A stretch of DNA of 64,000 nt from DATHBD01 sp035296325 (GTDB lineage Bacteria; Actinomycetota; Actinomycetes; Mycobacteriales; Micromonosporaceae), in contig DATHBD010000023.1 of the NCBI GenBank assembly GCA_035296325.1, positions 62,001 to 126,000 on the forward strand, read 5' to 3'. The position numbers and the translations under genes are program-made. Positions 1 through 8,552 of this stretch are shown here, piece after piece. The notes under the pieces were generated by a model, which did no database searches, was not told where the DNA came from, and saw only the letters and a list, made by a program, of their open reading frames with translations. Positions within the stretch are counted from its first letter, which is position 1, and every line of letters starts with the position of its first letter.

Positions 1-620
1 CCGACGTAGATGACGGCGCTGAACGAGGCGATCTCGTTGGCGGTGTACTGGCCGACCGGGTGGGCCACCCAGGAGCCGAAGTGCGACACGAGGTTCGCGG
101 CCTGCATGCCGTACGCCTCACCGAGCCAGCCGTACGGGCCGGTGTTGTCGTAGACGACAAGCGTCTTGGCGGTGCCGGCGCCGGGAGCCGCGGCGCCCTT
201 GGCGGCGGTTGCGGGGACCACGCCGGGTGCCGGCGCGACCTCCGCCGCGGTGACCATGGCCGCGGTCGGGGTGTCGGCCGTGCTGAACGACGCCGTACTG
301 AACGATGCCCGCTGGGTGGGTGCCTTGCCGCTGCGCGGAGCACGCGTGGTCGCCCCTCCGCCGGCGACCACGCGCTCGGCAGGGCGCAGCTGCGTCGGCC
401 TTGGCGGAGCCGGAAGGCGGCTGTCCGCGGCGCCGTGCGGGGCGTGGTTGTCGGCGTGGCCGTGGCCGTGCGACTTCGTGCTGGCGGCGTCGGCTGACCC
501 CAGTGGGGTGCCGAGCACGGCGATGGCGGCCAGGACCGCGGTCGATGTGGCGATGACCGCGGCGCGGCGGAGCAGGTCGGATCGTGCCGGGGCATGGGGT
601 ACCGGGAACACTGATGTCAT
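1..620 (-). CDS. Secreted polysaccharide deacetylase-like (DUF2334) protein, C-terminus outside window
   Basis: Partial gene: the N-terminal 206 codons are present and the frame stays open to the window edge. The ATG is at 620. The first ~45 residues have a basic patch (LLRR) followed by a hydrophobic stretch ending in A-rich residues, consistent with a signal peptide. A low-complexity Pro/Ala/Thr linker follows, with an ASFSTASFSTAD duplication. The folded domain starts near residue 150 (TLVVYDNTGPYGWLGEAYGMQAAN), which resembles the start of DUF2334 / polysaccharide-deacetylase-like proteins that accompany exopolysaccharide synthases. It lies 50 bases downstream of the epimerase gene in the same direction, so it probably modifies the polymer outside the cell. 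The catalytic region is not in the window, so the activity is inferred from family and context. Confidence 0.72.
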   Translation of the reverse strand, partial: MTSVFPVPHAPARSDLLRRAAVIATSTAVLAAIAVLGTPLGSADAASTKSHGHGHADNHAPHGAADSRLPAPPRPTQLRPAERVVAGGGATTRAPRSGKAPTQRASFSTASFSTADTPTAAMVTAAEVAPAPGVVPATAAKGAAAPGAGTAKTLVVYDNTGPYGWLGEAYGMQAANLVSHFGSWVAHPVGQYTANEIASFSAVIYV

Positions 621-670
621 CGGGGTGGCCTCTACAGCTGGAAGGGGAGGGGGCGAGGGCGAACGTTGCT

Positions 671-1852
671 TCAGCGGACGGCGACGGCCGGCATGGGTGC
701 GGGGTACTCGGCGAGGCCGAGCAGGGCGGTGACGGCCTGGTCGGTGCGGCGGGAGGCGAGCCCGTCGCCGTACGGGTTGCCGGCGGCGGTCATCGCGTCG
801 CGCAGCAACCGGTCGTCGAGCAGTCGGGACGCCTCCTTGACGATCAGTTCGGCGTCGGTGCCGACCAGCTTGGCGCAGCCGGCCCGCAGCGACTCGACCC
901 GCTCGGTGACGTCGCGCAACACCAGCGCGGGAACGCCGAAGGAGGGCGCCTCCTCCTGGATGCCACCGGAGTCGGTGAGGACGAGATAGGCACTCGACAG
1001 CAGGCGGGCCAGGGCCGGGTACGGCTGCGGGTCGGTGATGGTCACCCGGACCAGGCCGGCCAGGCCAGCTTCGATCTGGCTGCGAACTGCGGGGTTGGGG
1101 TGGCTGGGCAGTACCACGTGCACATCGGGGTAGGTGTCGATGATGGTGCGGACGGCGGACAGGATCCGGTCCAGCGGCTCGCCCCACGACTCGCGCCGGT
1201 GCGCGGTGACCAGGACCAGGCGACCGCCGCTGTGCTGGGCGGCGGCCACCGCGGCGGCGACCCGCCCGTCGTCGAACGGCAGCTCCTGTGCGGCGACGTG
1301 CAACGCCGCGTCCACCACGGTGTTGCCGGTGACCAGCACCTGGCTCGGTGACACGTTCTCGGTGAGCAGGTTCTGCGCGGCCAACGCCGTGGGCGCGAGG
1401 TGGAGCTGGGCGAGCTGACCGACGAGGCGGCGGTTGCCCTCCTCCGGGAACGGCGAGTCCAGGTCACCGGAGCGCAGCCCGGCCTCCAGGTGCACGACCG
1501 GGATCCGGCGCCAGAACGCGGCCATCGCGCCGGCCAGTGTCGTGGTGGTGTCGCCCTGGACGATCACCGCGGCCGGCTTGCGCTCGGCGAAGAGCTGGTC
1601 GAGCTGGCGCACCATCTCGGTCATCAGCTCGGCCTGCTCGCCGGTGAGTCGCTCGACCGGCAGCGACACGTCCGGTACCAGGTCGAACGCGGCCAGCGCC
1701 TGGGCCACCATGGTCGGGTGCTGGCCACTGGCGACGATCACCGGCCGGAGGTTCCCGGCGGCGCGCATGGCGAGCACCACCGGGGCGATCTTGATGGCCT
1801 CCGGTCGGGTGCCGGCGACGAGGTGGACCTCGGGGAGGGGGGACGTCTGCAC
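671..1852 (-). CDS. wecB: UDP-N-acetylglucosamine 2-epimerase (non-hydrolysing)
   Basis: 393 residues. Interconverts UDP-GlcNAc and UDP-ManNAc in the cytoplasm, supplying a sugar nucleotide for surface polymer synthesis. Family signatures are visible in order: GTRPEAIKIAPV near the start, VQGDTTT, HLEAGLRSGD, EEGNRR, TAHRRES and DSGGIQEEAPSFGVP. Length is normal for the family. The frame stays open upstream into the neighbouring glycosyltransferase gene; the GTG at 1852, just before QTSPLPEVHLVAGTRPEA, is the sensible start because homologous sequence begins there. It sits between the processive GT2 and the secreted deacetylase-like gene, all on the same strand, so the three likely form one exopolysaccharide operon. 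Confidence 0.93.
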   Translation of the reverse strand: MQTSPLPEVHLVAGTRPEAIKIAPVVLAMRAAGNLRPVIVASGQHPTMVAQALAAFDLVPDVSLPVERLTGEQAELMTEMVRQLDQLFAERKPAAVIVQGDTTTTLAGAMAAFWRRIPVVHLEAGLRSGDLDSPFPEEGNRRLVGQLAQLHLAPTALAAQNLLTENVSPSQVLVTGNTVVDAALHVAAQELPFDDGRVAAAVAAAQHSGGRLVLVTAHRRESWGEPLDRILSAVRTIIDTYPDVHVVLPSHPNPAVRSQIEAGLAGLVRVTITDPQPYPALARLLSSAYLVLTDSGGIQEEAPSFGVPALVLRDVTERVESLRAGCAKLVGTDAELIVKEASRLLDDRLLRDAMTAAGNPYGDGLASRRTDQAVTALLGLAEYPAPMPAVAVR

Positions 1853-1938
1853 GATGCCTCTGCTTTCGCGGTTTGAGGCGTCCGTGCCCCCGATGTGGTG
1901 GCCGCGTCCATGCGGCGTGGTACGTGGAAGGGGAGTGC

Positions 1939-3309
1939 TCAGGCGGCGGCGTACCGGTGCCGGCCGACCCGCAGGTCCTGCAGTGGAACCGGGGCCACGA
2001 TCTCGTCCGTCGTCGGCTCCTCGGCGAGCCGTTCGCTCTTCGCCCAGGCTTGCCTGCCGGCGACCTGCCGACCGATCGCGCGCCAGGTGCTCACCAGCCC
2101 GAGGAACAGGAACAGCGGGTAGGCCAGCGCGGCGAGCAGGCACCGGGCGAGGGTCTCGTCGCGCAGGTACAGGCGGTGCAGCACCGCCCAGACCAGGTGG
2201 GGCGTGATCAGGGCGACGGTCCAGACCGCCACCACGGCGGCCATCTGCGACCAGGAGGTGACCAGGAACGGCGCGCCGTTGCCGGGCAGCAGGCGCCACA
2301 TCGCGAAGCCCCAGATGCCCAGCGCCCCGACCATGCCGCCGGCGTTGAGCCACGGCGCGAGCAGGTAGTAGAGCATTTCGAGCAACGCGTGGTTGCGGAT
2401 CCGCCGCGACGCGATCAGGCGTGGGATGTACACGGCGCACTGCAGGTTGCCCTGCGCCCACCGGGTGCGTTGGCGCAGCAGCCGACGTACGTCCACCAGG
2501 CCCTGCTGCGTCACCGACGCGTTGGGCAGGTACTCGATCTTCGATCCGTTGAGGTGCATCCGTAGACCCAGCTCCAGGTCCTCGACCAGGCACTTGGACC
2601 ACGGCGAGTCGCCGAGTTGGGCCAGCGCCGAGAGCCGGGCGTACTGCCCGTTCCCGCCCAGGCCAACCGTGCCCGCGGCGTTGCGCAGGAGCTGGCTCGC
2701 GTTCGCGATGCACGCGAACTCCAGATCCTGCACCGCGCCGAGGACGCGGTTGCGGTTGTGGATGCGGACCCGGCACTGCACCGCTCCGACCTCAGGCCGG
2801 CGCATCGCCCGGGACACTTCCTGGAGCATGTTCGGGCTGCCGCGACCGTCGCCGTCGATGACGCCCACCGCAACCCGGTGCTCGTCGACGCCCGCCTCGG
2901 CCGCCCAGGTGCGGATCAGCCGGTACGCGGCGTTGAGCGCCTCGCCCTTGCCCAGCCGCGCCTCCGGCAGTTCCCGCCGCAGGATGTAGAGGCCGGGGTG
3001 GTCGATCCCGTTCAGGACGTCGGGGGTGCCGTCGTCCGAGCCGTCATCCACCACCAGGACGTGGGTCCTGGTGCCCACCGGCCCGGTCAGCGCGAGTGCC
3101 CCGCCGACCGTCCGACCGACAACCCGTTCCTCGTTGAGGCAGGGCACGATGATCCAGAAGTCCGTGGGCTCGTGTCCGGTCGGGGTGGCGGCGTCGGCCC
3201 GACGCCGCCGGCCCGCGACAGCCTTGTCGCGCATGGAGTACGCGACGAGGGCGACGTTGAACGCCGGCCACGCGAGGATCATCACGAGGCCCACAAGCAT
3301 CAGAATCAT
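1939..3309 (-). CDS. Membrane processive glycosyltransferase family 2 (polysaccharide synthase)
   Basis: 456 residues. An N-terminal membrane helix (MILMLVGLVMILAWPAF) precedes a GT-A catalytic domain with WIIVPCLNEE, VVDDGSDDGT, the DGDG metal-binding motif, VEDLELG and the R-x-RW element RQRTRWAQGN. These are the D, DxD, ED and (Q/R)xxRW motifs of processive BcsA/hyaluronan/PgaC-like synthases. Three or more hydrophobic segments follow in the C-terminal half (LLAPWLNAGGMVGALGIW, MAAVVAVWTVALITP, CLLAALAYPLFLFLGL). It probably polymerises a beta-linked hexosamine or hexose at the inner membrane and feeds the chain outward. ATG 3309 was chosen because the longer frame only adds a polar stretch without similarity. 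The acceptor and donor cannot be told from sequence; ManNAc or GlcNAc is suggested by the adjacent epimerase. Confidence 0.88.
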   Translation of the reverse strand: MILMLVGLVMILAWPAFNVALVAYSMRDKAVAGRRRRADAATPTGHEPTDFWIIVPCLNEERVVGRTVGGALALTGPVGTRTHVLVVDDGSDDGTPDVLNGIDHPGLYILRRELPEARLGKGEALNAAYRLIRTWAAEAGVDEHRVAVGVIDGDGRGSPNMLQEVSRAMRRPEVGAVQCRVRIHNRNRVLGAVQDLEFACIANASQLLRNAAGTVGLGGNGQYARLSALAQLGDSPWSKCLVEDLELGLRMHLNGSKIEYLPNASVTQQGLVDVRRLLRQRTRWAQGNLQCAVYIPRLIASRRIRNHALLEMLYYLLAPWLNAGGMVGALGIWGFAMWRLLPGNGAPFLVTSWSQMAAVVAVWTVALITPHLVWAVLHRLYLRDETLARCLLAALAYPLFLFLGLVSTWRAIGRQVAGRQAWAKSERLAEEPTTDEIVAPVPLQDLRVGRHRYAAA

Positions 3310-3331
3310 GTCGGTCCGGAATTCTTCGTCG

Positions 3332-3499
3332 TCAGATTTCGCTGCCGCGGAACCGCGACGCACGCATGAGCAGGAGCCCACCGACCACGCACGCGATGCC
3401 GGCGATGATGGTCAACGCCACCGGGCTACCGGTGACCGGCAGGGTGGCGACGGTGGCGCCCGTCATTGCCACCGGGCCCATTACCTTGGTTGTAGACAT
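3332..3499 (-). CDS. 55-residue LPVTG cell-wall sorting-signal micro-protein
   Basis: Tiny protein with a strong ribosome site (GGGGAAG, 6 bases before ATG 3499). It consists almost only of a sortase sorting signal: a 19-residue N-terminal segment, LPVTG at residues 20-24, a hydrophobic helix (VALTIIAGIACVVGGLLLM) and a basic tail (RASRFR). There is no separate cleavable signal peptide, unlike ordinary LPxTG surface proteins. It precedes the GT2 synthase in the same direction, with 22 bases between stop and start, so it is probably co-expressed with polysaccharide synthesis. If processed by a housekeeping sortase, only a ~23-residue peptide would be attached to the wall. Its role is unknown; a wall anchor for the polymer or an assembly factor is conceivable. 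No sortase gene is in the window. Confidence 0.7.
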   Translation of the reverse strand: MSTTKVMGPVAMTGATVATLPVTGSPVALTIIAGIACVVGGLLLMRASRFRGSEI

Positions 3500-3825
3500 G
3501 AAATTGCTTCCCCTCGACTGATCCGATTTGCGGTCCGGCTCCCGATCGGCTACCAAAACGCACCTTGCTACGAGGACGCTACGTACGCATTTGATGCGAT
3601 ACAACGGCACTCAGACGTCTTCCGGGAAAGCCCGTCCGACCGCCCGACGACAGAGGACGCAGCCCTCGCGGGAGGGCGCAAAACGGATATCGCCCCGCCG
3701 CGCCGTGCAGCTCGATCGGGGCCGCCGAAACTGACGTTTCCGCAGGTCAGACCGCATACGGACGGCTACGGACGGTCACCGTCCGTGACCACGACCGGGC
3801 GTGTCCGGCCCCGCTGACGACCGGG
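3500..3825. other. Intergenic region upstream of the exopolysaccharide genes
   Basis: 326 bases between the GGDEF-EAL gene and the LPVTG peptide gene, both on the minus strand. It is noticeably less G+C-rich around 3540-3620, as expected for a promoter for the polysaccharide operon, but no convincing -35/-10 pair was found. A near-perfect palindrome lies at 3768-3786. No coding sequence with actinobacterial third-position G/C bias was found. Confidence 0.5.
3768..3786 (-). terminator. Hairpin downstream of the GGDEF-EAL gene
   Basis: ACGGACGGT and ACCGTCCGT form a perfect 9-base inverted repeat around one central base, 40 bases past the stop of the minus-strand GGDEF-EAL gene. There is no U-tract, which is usual for actinobacterial hairpin terminators. 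It could instead be a regulator binding site for the downstream operon. Confidence 0.4.
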
Positions 3826-6516
3826 TCAGCGGAGGCGGTTGCGGTGCGTCTCCAGAAAGGCCTCGACGTGCTCGGCATGCGCCGGCCGGGCGAAGAGGTG
3901 GCCCTGACCGTACCGGCAGCCCGCGCTCTGTGCCGCGTCCAGTTGGGCGGAATCCTCCAACCCGGTGGCGACCACGTCGATCCCCAGCCGGCGCCCCAAC
4001 TCCACCACCACGTCAAGGATCGGCGTGGCCGGTGCGCTCCGGCCGGCCGGTTCGGTGAACAGCGCCCGATCGACCTTGAGTACGTCGACCGGTAGGCGCC
4101 GCATGTGCGCCAATGCGCCGGGTCCGGCACCGAAGTGGTCGATGGCGGTACGTACGCCGAGGGCGCGCAGCCCGGCCAGCTGGGCGGCCAGGGTCGCCGT
4201 GGTGTCGAGCCAGTGCTCGGCAACCTCCAGCACGATCTGCTCAGCCGGTACGCCATGGGTGTCCAGCGCGCCCGCGACCGTGGTCAGAAAGCTGTCGCTG
4301 GCCAGCTGGCGCGGCGTGGTGTTGACACCGACCCAGAGCTGGCGGCCCTCGCGGGTCCACTGGGAGAGCTGGCGACACGCCTGGTGCAGCACCCAGGCCG
4401 TCACCGGCTCGGCGATCTCCAGGTCCTCGGCGATCGGGATGAGCTCGGCGGGAGCAATCAGACCGAGGATCGGGTGCCGCCACCGCAGCAGCGCCTCCAC
4501 CGCGATCGGGCGGCGGGTCACCAGGTCCAGGATCGGCTGGTAGACGAGGTCCAGCTCACCGCGGGCGATCGCCTCCGGAAGCGCCTGCTCGATGGCCATC
4601 CGCCGGGTCAACGCCACCTCGATGGACTCGTCGTAGCTCTCCACCCGCCCCCGGCCGATCTGCCTGGCCCGGCGCAGTGCCAGACCGGCGTGGCGAACCG
4701 CCTCCTCGGCCGCGGCATCGTGCACCTCGGCCACGCCGACGCAGGCGGAGAGGTGCACCGCCGCTCCGGGCACCGGGTACGGCTCGCCAAGTGCGGCCAC
4801 CACGCGGTGCGCCAGCGCGTACGCCCGGACCGGGCCGCTGGCGCTGAGCACCGCGAACTCGTCGGCGCCCAGCCGCGCCACGACGTCACCGGCCCGGACG
4901 CAGTCGCGCAACCGCCTCGCCACCTCGACCAGCACCGTGTCGCCCACGTCGTGGCCGCGCAGCCCGTTCACCCCGGCGAACCCGTCGAGCTCGATCACGA
5001 GCACCGCGCCGGCACCCGACGTGGCCTGCAACTCGTCGGTCGCCGCCAGGAACCTGTCCCGATTCGCCAGGCCGGTGAGCTGGTCGCTCCAGGCCAGCCG
5101 GGCCACGGTGCGTTCCAGGTCGGTCCGCTCGGCGACATCGCGCAGGTGCAGCACCAGTGCGCCGACGGACGGCACGGCACGCTGGTCGATGATCGCGGAT
5201 TCGGTGTCCCGCCAGCGCCCGAAGCCGTCGCGCAGCCGGGCCCGCAGCAGTCGGGCACCGGCGGCCGACTGGTCGGTGGCGGCGCGGTCGCCGGCCAGTA
5301 CCGCGGTCAGCGCCTCGCGCACCGCGGCCTGGTCATCCGGGTGGACCAGGGCGGGCAGGGCCCGGCCGAGCACGTCGGCGTCGGAGAGCCCGAACTGCCG
5401 GGCGGCGGCTGGCGACTGCCACCGCACCACCAGGTCGTCGTCGACCACGATGGTGACGTCGGTCGAGCCGGCCACGAGGGAACGGAAGTGCGCGCCCTGA
5501 GCGGCCAGCCGGCCGGCGTAGCGCCGCACGTCCATGATGCCCAGTGCCTCACGCAGGATCAGGGCGCCGACGGCGGCCGCGCCCAGGACCGCGGAGAGCG
5601 CGTCGAACCGGCCGACCACGATGCCGTGGTACGCCGCCGCCACCAGCGCGCCGACCAGCGGTACGGCCAGCAGTGGGTACCCGGCGAAGGTGCCGTCCGC
5701 GTCGAGTGCGGTGAGCTCGGACGGGCCATCCCCGGCGCTGCGGGCGCCGGCCACCATCAGTCGCGGGCCGACCACCAGGCACACCAGCGTGACCAGCGGC
5801 CCGGTCGGTACGTCGCCGTCGGTCCACGCACCGGCGACGGTCAGGACCAGCGTGGCCAGGCCGAGCAGGCACAGCGCCGCGCCGCCGGCGCAGGCCAGGG
5901 CGGCGCGCCGGTATCTGGCCGCGCCGAGCCCGGTGAGCGCGGCGATGGCGAGCGCCGCCGAAGTGGTCAGCGTCACCAGGAGCGGCAGCGAGCCGAGGTC
6001 GGCCGGTGCCGTGGCAATCGCCGACCGGCCCTCCCGGCCCGGCGCTACCAGGAGCCATCCCATCAGCAGCAGGCACGCCGCCAACCCGAACCCGTCCAGG
6101 AGTCGCCGCAGCCGGGCCGCGACGGTCGGCGCCGCTCCGGGCAGCAGCAGCAGGCCGAGCAGGTATGCCACAGCCGCGGCACCGGCGCCGGGCGCAGCCA
6201 GAAGCGCCGATCCGGTGCCGGTGCCGGCGATCACCGTCGCGCCGCCGATCACCACACCGAGACCGAGGAAGCCGGCGCCCCGGCACGGCCCGAACGTGTG
6301 GCGCTGACCGTGGATGGCGAGGGCGAGGCGGATCAGCCGGGTGCCGTTGACCCCGGTGGCGACGGTGACCGCGACAGCGGTGGCGGCGGGATAACTGATC
6401 TGTCCGCCGGCCGCGAGCAGCAGGGCCGCGCCGATGAAGATCAGCGTGGTGAGATCGCCGACCCGGGTCTGACCAGCGGACCCGGGCGACGTGCGGTTGA
6501 CCGGCTCGGGGGTCAT
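3826..6516 (-). CDS. Membrane PAS-GGDEF-EAL cyclic-di-GMP signalling protein with substituted motifs
   Basis: 896 residues. About 8-10 hydrophobic segments fill residues ~20-330. A PAS-like region (SLVAGSTDVTIVVDDDLVVRWQSPAA) is followed by a GGDEF domain and a C-terminal EAL domain. The GGDEF signature reads RLGADEFAVLS (GADEF near residue 550). The EAL signature EALLRW is at ~674, but the metal-binding DDFGTG motif reads DHFGAG (D793-H794) and the usual AEGVE reads ATGLE. Other EAL elements (GVNTTPRQL, VLEVAEHWL, LPVDVLKVDRALF, GCRYGQGHLF) are kept. One or both catalytic activities may be reduced or lost, leaving a c-di-GMP or GTP sensor. ATG 6516 was chosen over an upstream TTG (6543). It lies just upstream of a polysaccharide synthase operon, a class often controlled by c-di-GMP. 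Confidence 0.9.
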   Translation of the reverse strand: MTPEPVNRTSPGSAGQTRVGDLTTLIFIGAALLLAAGGQISYPAATAVAVTVATGVNGTRLIRLALAIHGQRHTFGPCRGAGFLGLGVVIGGATVIAGTGTGSALLAAPGAGAAAVAYLLGLLLLPGAAPTVAARLRRLLDGFGLAACLLLMGWLLVAPGREGRSAIATAPADLGSLPLLVTLTTSAALAIAALTGLGAARYRRAALACAGGAALCLLGLATLVLTVAGAWTDGDVPTGPLVTLVCLVVGPRLMVAGARSAGDGPSELTALDADGTFAGYPLLAVPLVGALVAAAYHGIVVGRFDALSAVLGAAAVGALILREALGIMDVRRYAGRLAAQGAHFRSLVAGSTDVTIVVDDDLVVRWQSPAAARQFGLSDADVLGRALPALVHPDDQAAVREALTAVLAGDRAATDQSAAGARLLRARLRDGFGRWRDTESAIIDQRAVPSVGALVLHLRDVAERTDLERTVARLAWSDQLTGLANRDRFLAATDELQATSGAGAVLVIELDGFAGVNGLRGHDVGDTVLVEVARRLRDCVRAGDVVARLGADEFAVLSASGPVRAYALAHRVVAALGEPYPVPGAAVHLSACVGVAEVHDAAAEEAVRHAGLALRRARQIGRGRVESYDESIEVALTRRMAIEQALPEAIARGELDLVYQPILDLVTRRPIAVEALLRWRHPILGLIAPAELIPIAEDLEIAEPVTAWVLHQACRQLSQWTREGRQLWVGVNTTPRQLASDSFLTTVAGALDTHGVPAEQIVLEVAEHWLDTTATLAAQLAGLRALGVRTAIDHFGAGPGALAHMRRLPVDVLKVDRALFTEPAGRSAPATPILDVVVELGRRLGIDVVATGLEDSAQLDAAQSAGCRYGQGHLFARPAHAEHVEAFLETHRNRLR

Positions 6517-6643
6517 CGCGCCGTCCGTCGTTTGCAGGGTCAAGGGGTGGTTAGCCGGACAACGACTCCGACCCCGGCGCGGTTATGGCGTGGTCGAGAA
6601 TCAATTGAAAGATCTTCATCGGCCGGGCCCGGGACCGGCCCGG

Positions 6644-7300
6644 CTACCCCTCGTCCCGCGGGCGGAGCCTGCGGTCCACCACGTGCGCGGCGAACAGGGC
6701 GAAGCCGGGCATGAGCAGGACGGTCAGCGGGATCATCCAGGACAGCATCACCGGCACCACAAGCATGCCGGCGAGGGCCGGCAGGATGACCGGGCGGGTG
6801 TACGCCGCGCGCCAGGCGGCCCGCAGTGCGCGCAACCAGTGGCGGCCCTCGTGCCGACCGACCTCCACCACCGTCAACGTGGCCAGCGCCGCCACTCCGG
6901 CGGCGAGCACGATCACGGCGACGAGCGCCGGTCGCCCGCCGGGCACGGCGCCGGTCCCGAGCCCGACGATGTCGAAGGTCAACCCGACGGCCACGGCGAT
7001 CGCCGCCACGGTCGCCAGCACCCCGGGCAGCAGCGCCCGCCGGAACGTGCCGGCGAGCTCGAAGAAGTCAGGCCACCGGCGATGCGTCATCCAGTGTTCC
7101 AGCGCCACGGAGGCGGTTGCCACGCCTGCGCCGGCGGTCAGCACCGGCAGTAGGGACACGAAGACGCAGATGCCGAGGAGGCCGACGTCCGCGGCCATGG
7201 TGAAGGAATCGGCCCAGTCAGGGCGACCGCTGCGTCGTGGATCAGCGGTGTCGGCGTCTGGCTGGCCGTCCGGATCGGCCTTGGGACGGGATCGCCACAT
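6644..7300 (-). CDS. YesL/DUF624-like integral membrane protein
   Basis: 218 residues with about five hydrophobic helices (GLLGICVFVSLLPVLTAG, LLPGVLATVAAIAVAVG, ALVAVIVLAAGVAALATL, VILPALAGMLVVPVM, MIPLTVLLMPGFALFAAHVV). The first helix region with a conserved-looking LLPVLTAG and a following basic stretch resembles YesL/DUF624 proteins, which occur next to sugar-uptake and polysaccharide-degradation operons. It starts 4 bases after the stop of the LacI regulator with a GAGGT ribosome site, so it is cotranscribed with it. The biochemical role is unknown even for the family; context suggests a link to uronate or oligosaccharide use. Confidence 0.72.
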   Translation of the reverse strand: MWRSRPKADPDGQPDADTADPRRSGRPDWADSFTMAADVGLLGICVFVSLLPVLTAGAGVATASVALEHWMTHRRWPDFFELAGTFRRALLPGVLATVAAIAVAVGLTFDIVGLGTGAVPGGRPALVAVIVLAAGVAALATLTVVEVGRHEGRHWLRALRAAWRAAYTRPVILPALAGMLVVPVMLSWMIPLTVLLMPGFALFAAHVVDRRLRPRDEG

Positions 7301-7304
7301 CCGG

Positions 7305-8357
7305 CTACCTCACCCCTTCCCGCTGCGGTGTCGAACCCCTCGACAATAGGTCGCCGGCGGGCGGCGGCGAAATCCCAGCCGTGGGTGGCGGCGCGGTGGA
7401 GTCCCGGATGACCAGGTGGGTCCGCAGCGTGACCTGCGCCGAGGTGGGCGGGTCACCGCCCGGGGCGAGCAGCATGTCGACCGCGACGCGCCCCGCGGCC
7501 GCGGTGGGCGTGGCCACCGTGGTGAGCGTGGGCCGGGTGAGTCGGCTGATGGCGATGTCATCGATGCCGACGACGCTGACCGCCGCCGGCACGCGGATGC
7601 CGAGGGCGTCCAGGCCGGCCATCAGGCCGATCGCCATCAGGTCGTTGTAGGCCAGGACCGCGGTGGCGCCGCTACGCCGGACCCGTTCGGCTGCCGCGGA
7701 CCCGGCCGATTCGGTGGGTGGATTCGGCCCCACGGCGATCAGCGAAGCACCCGCCGCGCGGGCGCCCGCCGTGGCCGCGCGCCGGATCTCCCGGCTGGTC
7801 CACGAGCCGCGTGGGCCGGTGAGGTAGGCGAGATGACGGTGGCCGAGCGCGACGAGGTGGGCAACCGCCGCCCGGGCGCCGGTCCCGACGTCCATCACGA
7901 CCGCCGCCAGCCCCGGGACGCGGCGGTTGACCGTGACCAGGCGCACGTCGGAGCCGAGCGCCTCGATCCGCTCGTTACCCATTCGCGGGCTGCACAATAC
8001 GATGCCGTCAACCTGCTTGGCGAGCGCGTGCACCAGCTCCTCCTCGACCGCCGGATCTTCGTTGCTGTCCGCCACGAAGATGTGGTAATCGCGGGTGCGG
8101 GCCTGCGCCTCAGCGGCCTTGATCAGTGGCGGGAAGAACGGGTTGGCGATGTCGGACACGATCAGGCCGATGTTGTGGGTCCGGCCGGTGATCAGCGCCC
8201 GGGCGGCGCGGTTGGGGCGGTACCCCAGGGTGTGCGCGGCGGCGAGGACCCGCAGCCGGGTCTCCGGGCTGACCCGGTGTGGCGCGGAGAACGCGCGCGA
8301 CACCGTGGAGAAATGCACGCCGGAGGCTCGCGCGACATCTCGGATGGTGGCTGTCAC
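7305..8357 (-). CDS. LacI-family transcriptional regulator of the uronate operon
   Basis: 350 residues. The N-terminal helix-turn-helix and hinge are clear: TIRDVARASGVHFSTVSRAFSAPHRVSPETRLRV...LGYRPNRAARAL. A periplasmic-binding-like effector domain follows (GLIVSDIANPFFPPLIKAAE, DGIVLCSPR, AVLAYNDLMAIGLM, SVVGIDDIAISRLTRPTLTTV). GTG 8357 has a GGAGGG ribosome site 5 bases upstream; the longer frame upstream runs through the promoter. Its own promoter spacer contains the perfect palindrome at 8413-8428 and a second copy overlaps the start of the divergent catabolic operon, so it most likely represses both. The inducer is probably a hexuronate or a pathway intermediate, inferred from the target genes. 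Confidence 0.93.
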   Translation of the reverse strand: MTATIRDVARASGVHFSTVSRAFSAPHRVSPETRLRVLAAAHTLGYRPNRAARALITGRTHNIGLIVSDIANPFFPPLIKAAEAQARTRDYHIFVADSNEDPAVEEELVHALAKQVDGIVLCSPRMGNERIEALGSDVRLVTVNRRVPGLAAVVMDVGTGARAAVAHLVALGHRHLAYLTGPRGSWTSREIRRAATAGARAAGASLIAVGPNPPTESAGSAAAERVRRSGATAVLAYNDLMAIGLMAGLDALGIRVPAAVSVVGIDDIAISRLTRPTLTTVATPTAAAGRVAVDMLLAPGGDPPTSAQVTLRTHLVIRDSTAPPPTAGISPPPAGDLLSRGSTPQREGVR

Positions 8358-8408
8358 CGCGGCCCTCCATACTCGACGTTGCCACGCCACACCATGCTGG
8401 ACGCAGTC

Positions 8409-8437
8409 ATTAATGCAAACGTTTGCATCAGTGTCAA
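8409..8437 (-). promoter_or_regulatory. Promoter of the LacI-family regulator
   Basis: On the minus strand TTGACA (8437-8432) is followed after 17 bases by ATTAAT (8414-8409), a good housekeeping-type match. The 16-base palindrome at 8413-8428 fills most of the spacer, which implies autorepression. Confidence 0.6.
8413..8428. promoter_or_regulatory. LacI-type operator O1
   Basis: ATGCAAACGTTTGCAT is a perfect 16-base palindrome with the central CG typical of LacI/GalR-family operators. It lies between the -35 and -10 of the regulator gene. Confidence 0.85.
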
Positions 8438-8519
8438 CGCCGGTCGGGCCCGCCATCCACCGCTCAGTTCGGGGGCAACCGGACAAATCCGTCGACCGGC
8501 GTCAAGTCCCGCCCTCGCG

Positions 8520-8548
8520 TTGACGTGCCAGTCCCACTCGACCATAGT
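8520..8548 (+). promoter_or_regulatory. Promoter of the uronate catabolic operon
   Basis: TTGACG (8520-8525), 17-base spacer, CATAGT (8543-8548). Start site predicted near 8555, inside the second operator (8553-8566), and 32 bases before the first start codon. Confidence 0.6.
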
Positions 8549-8552
8549 GCTT

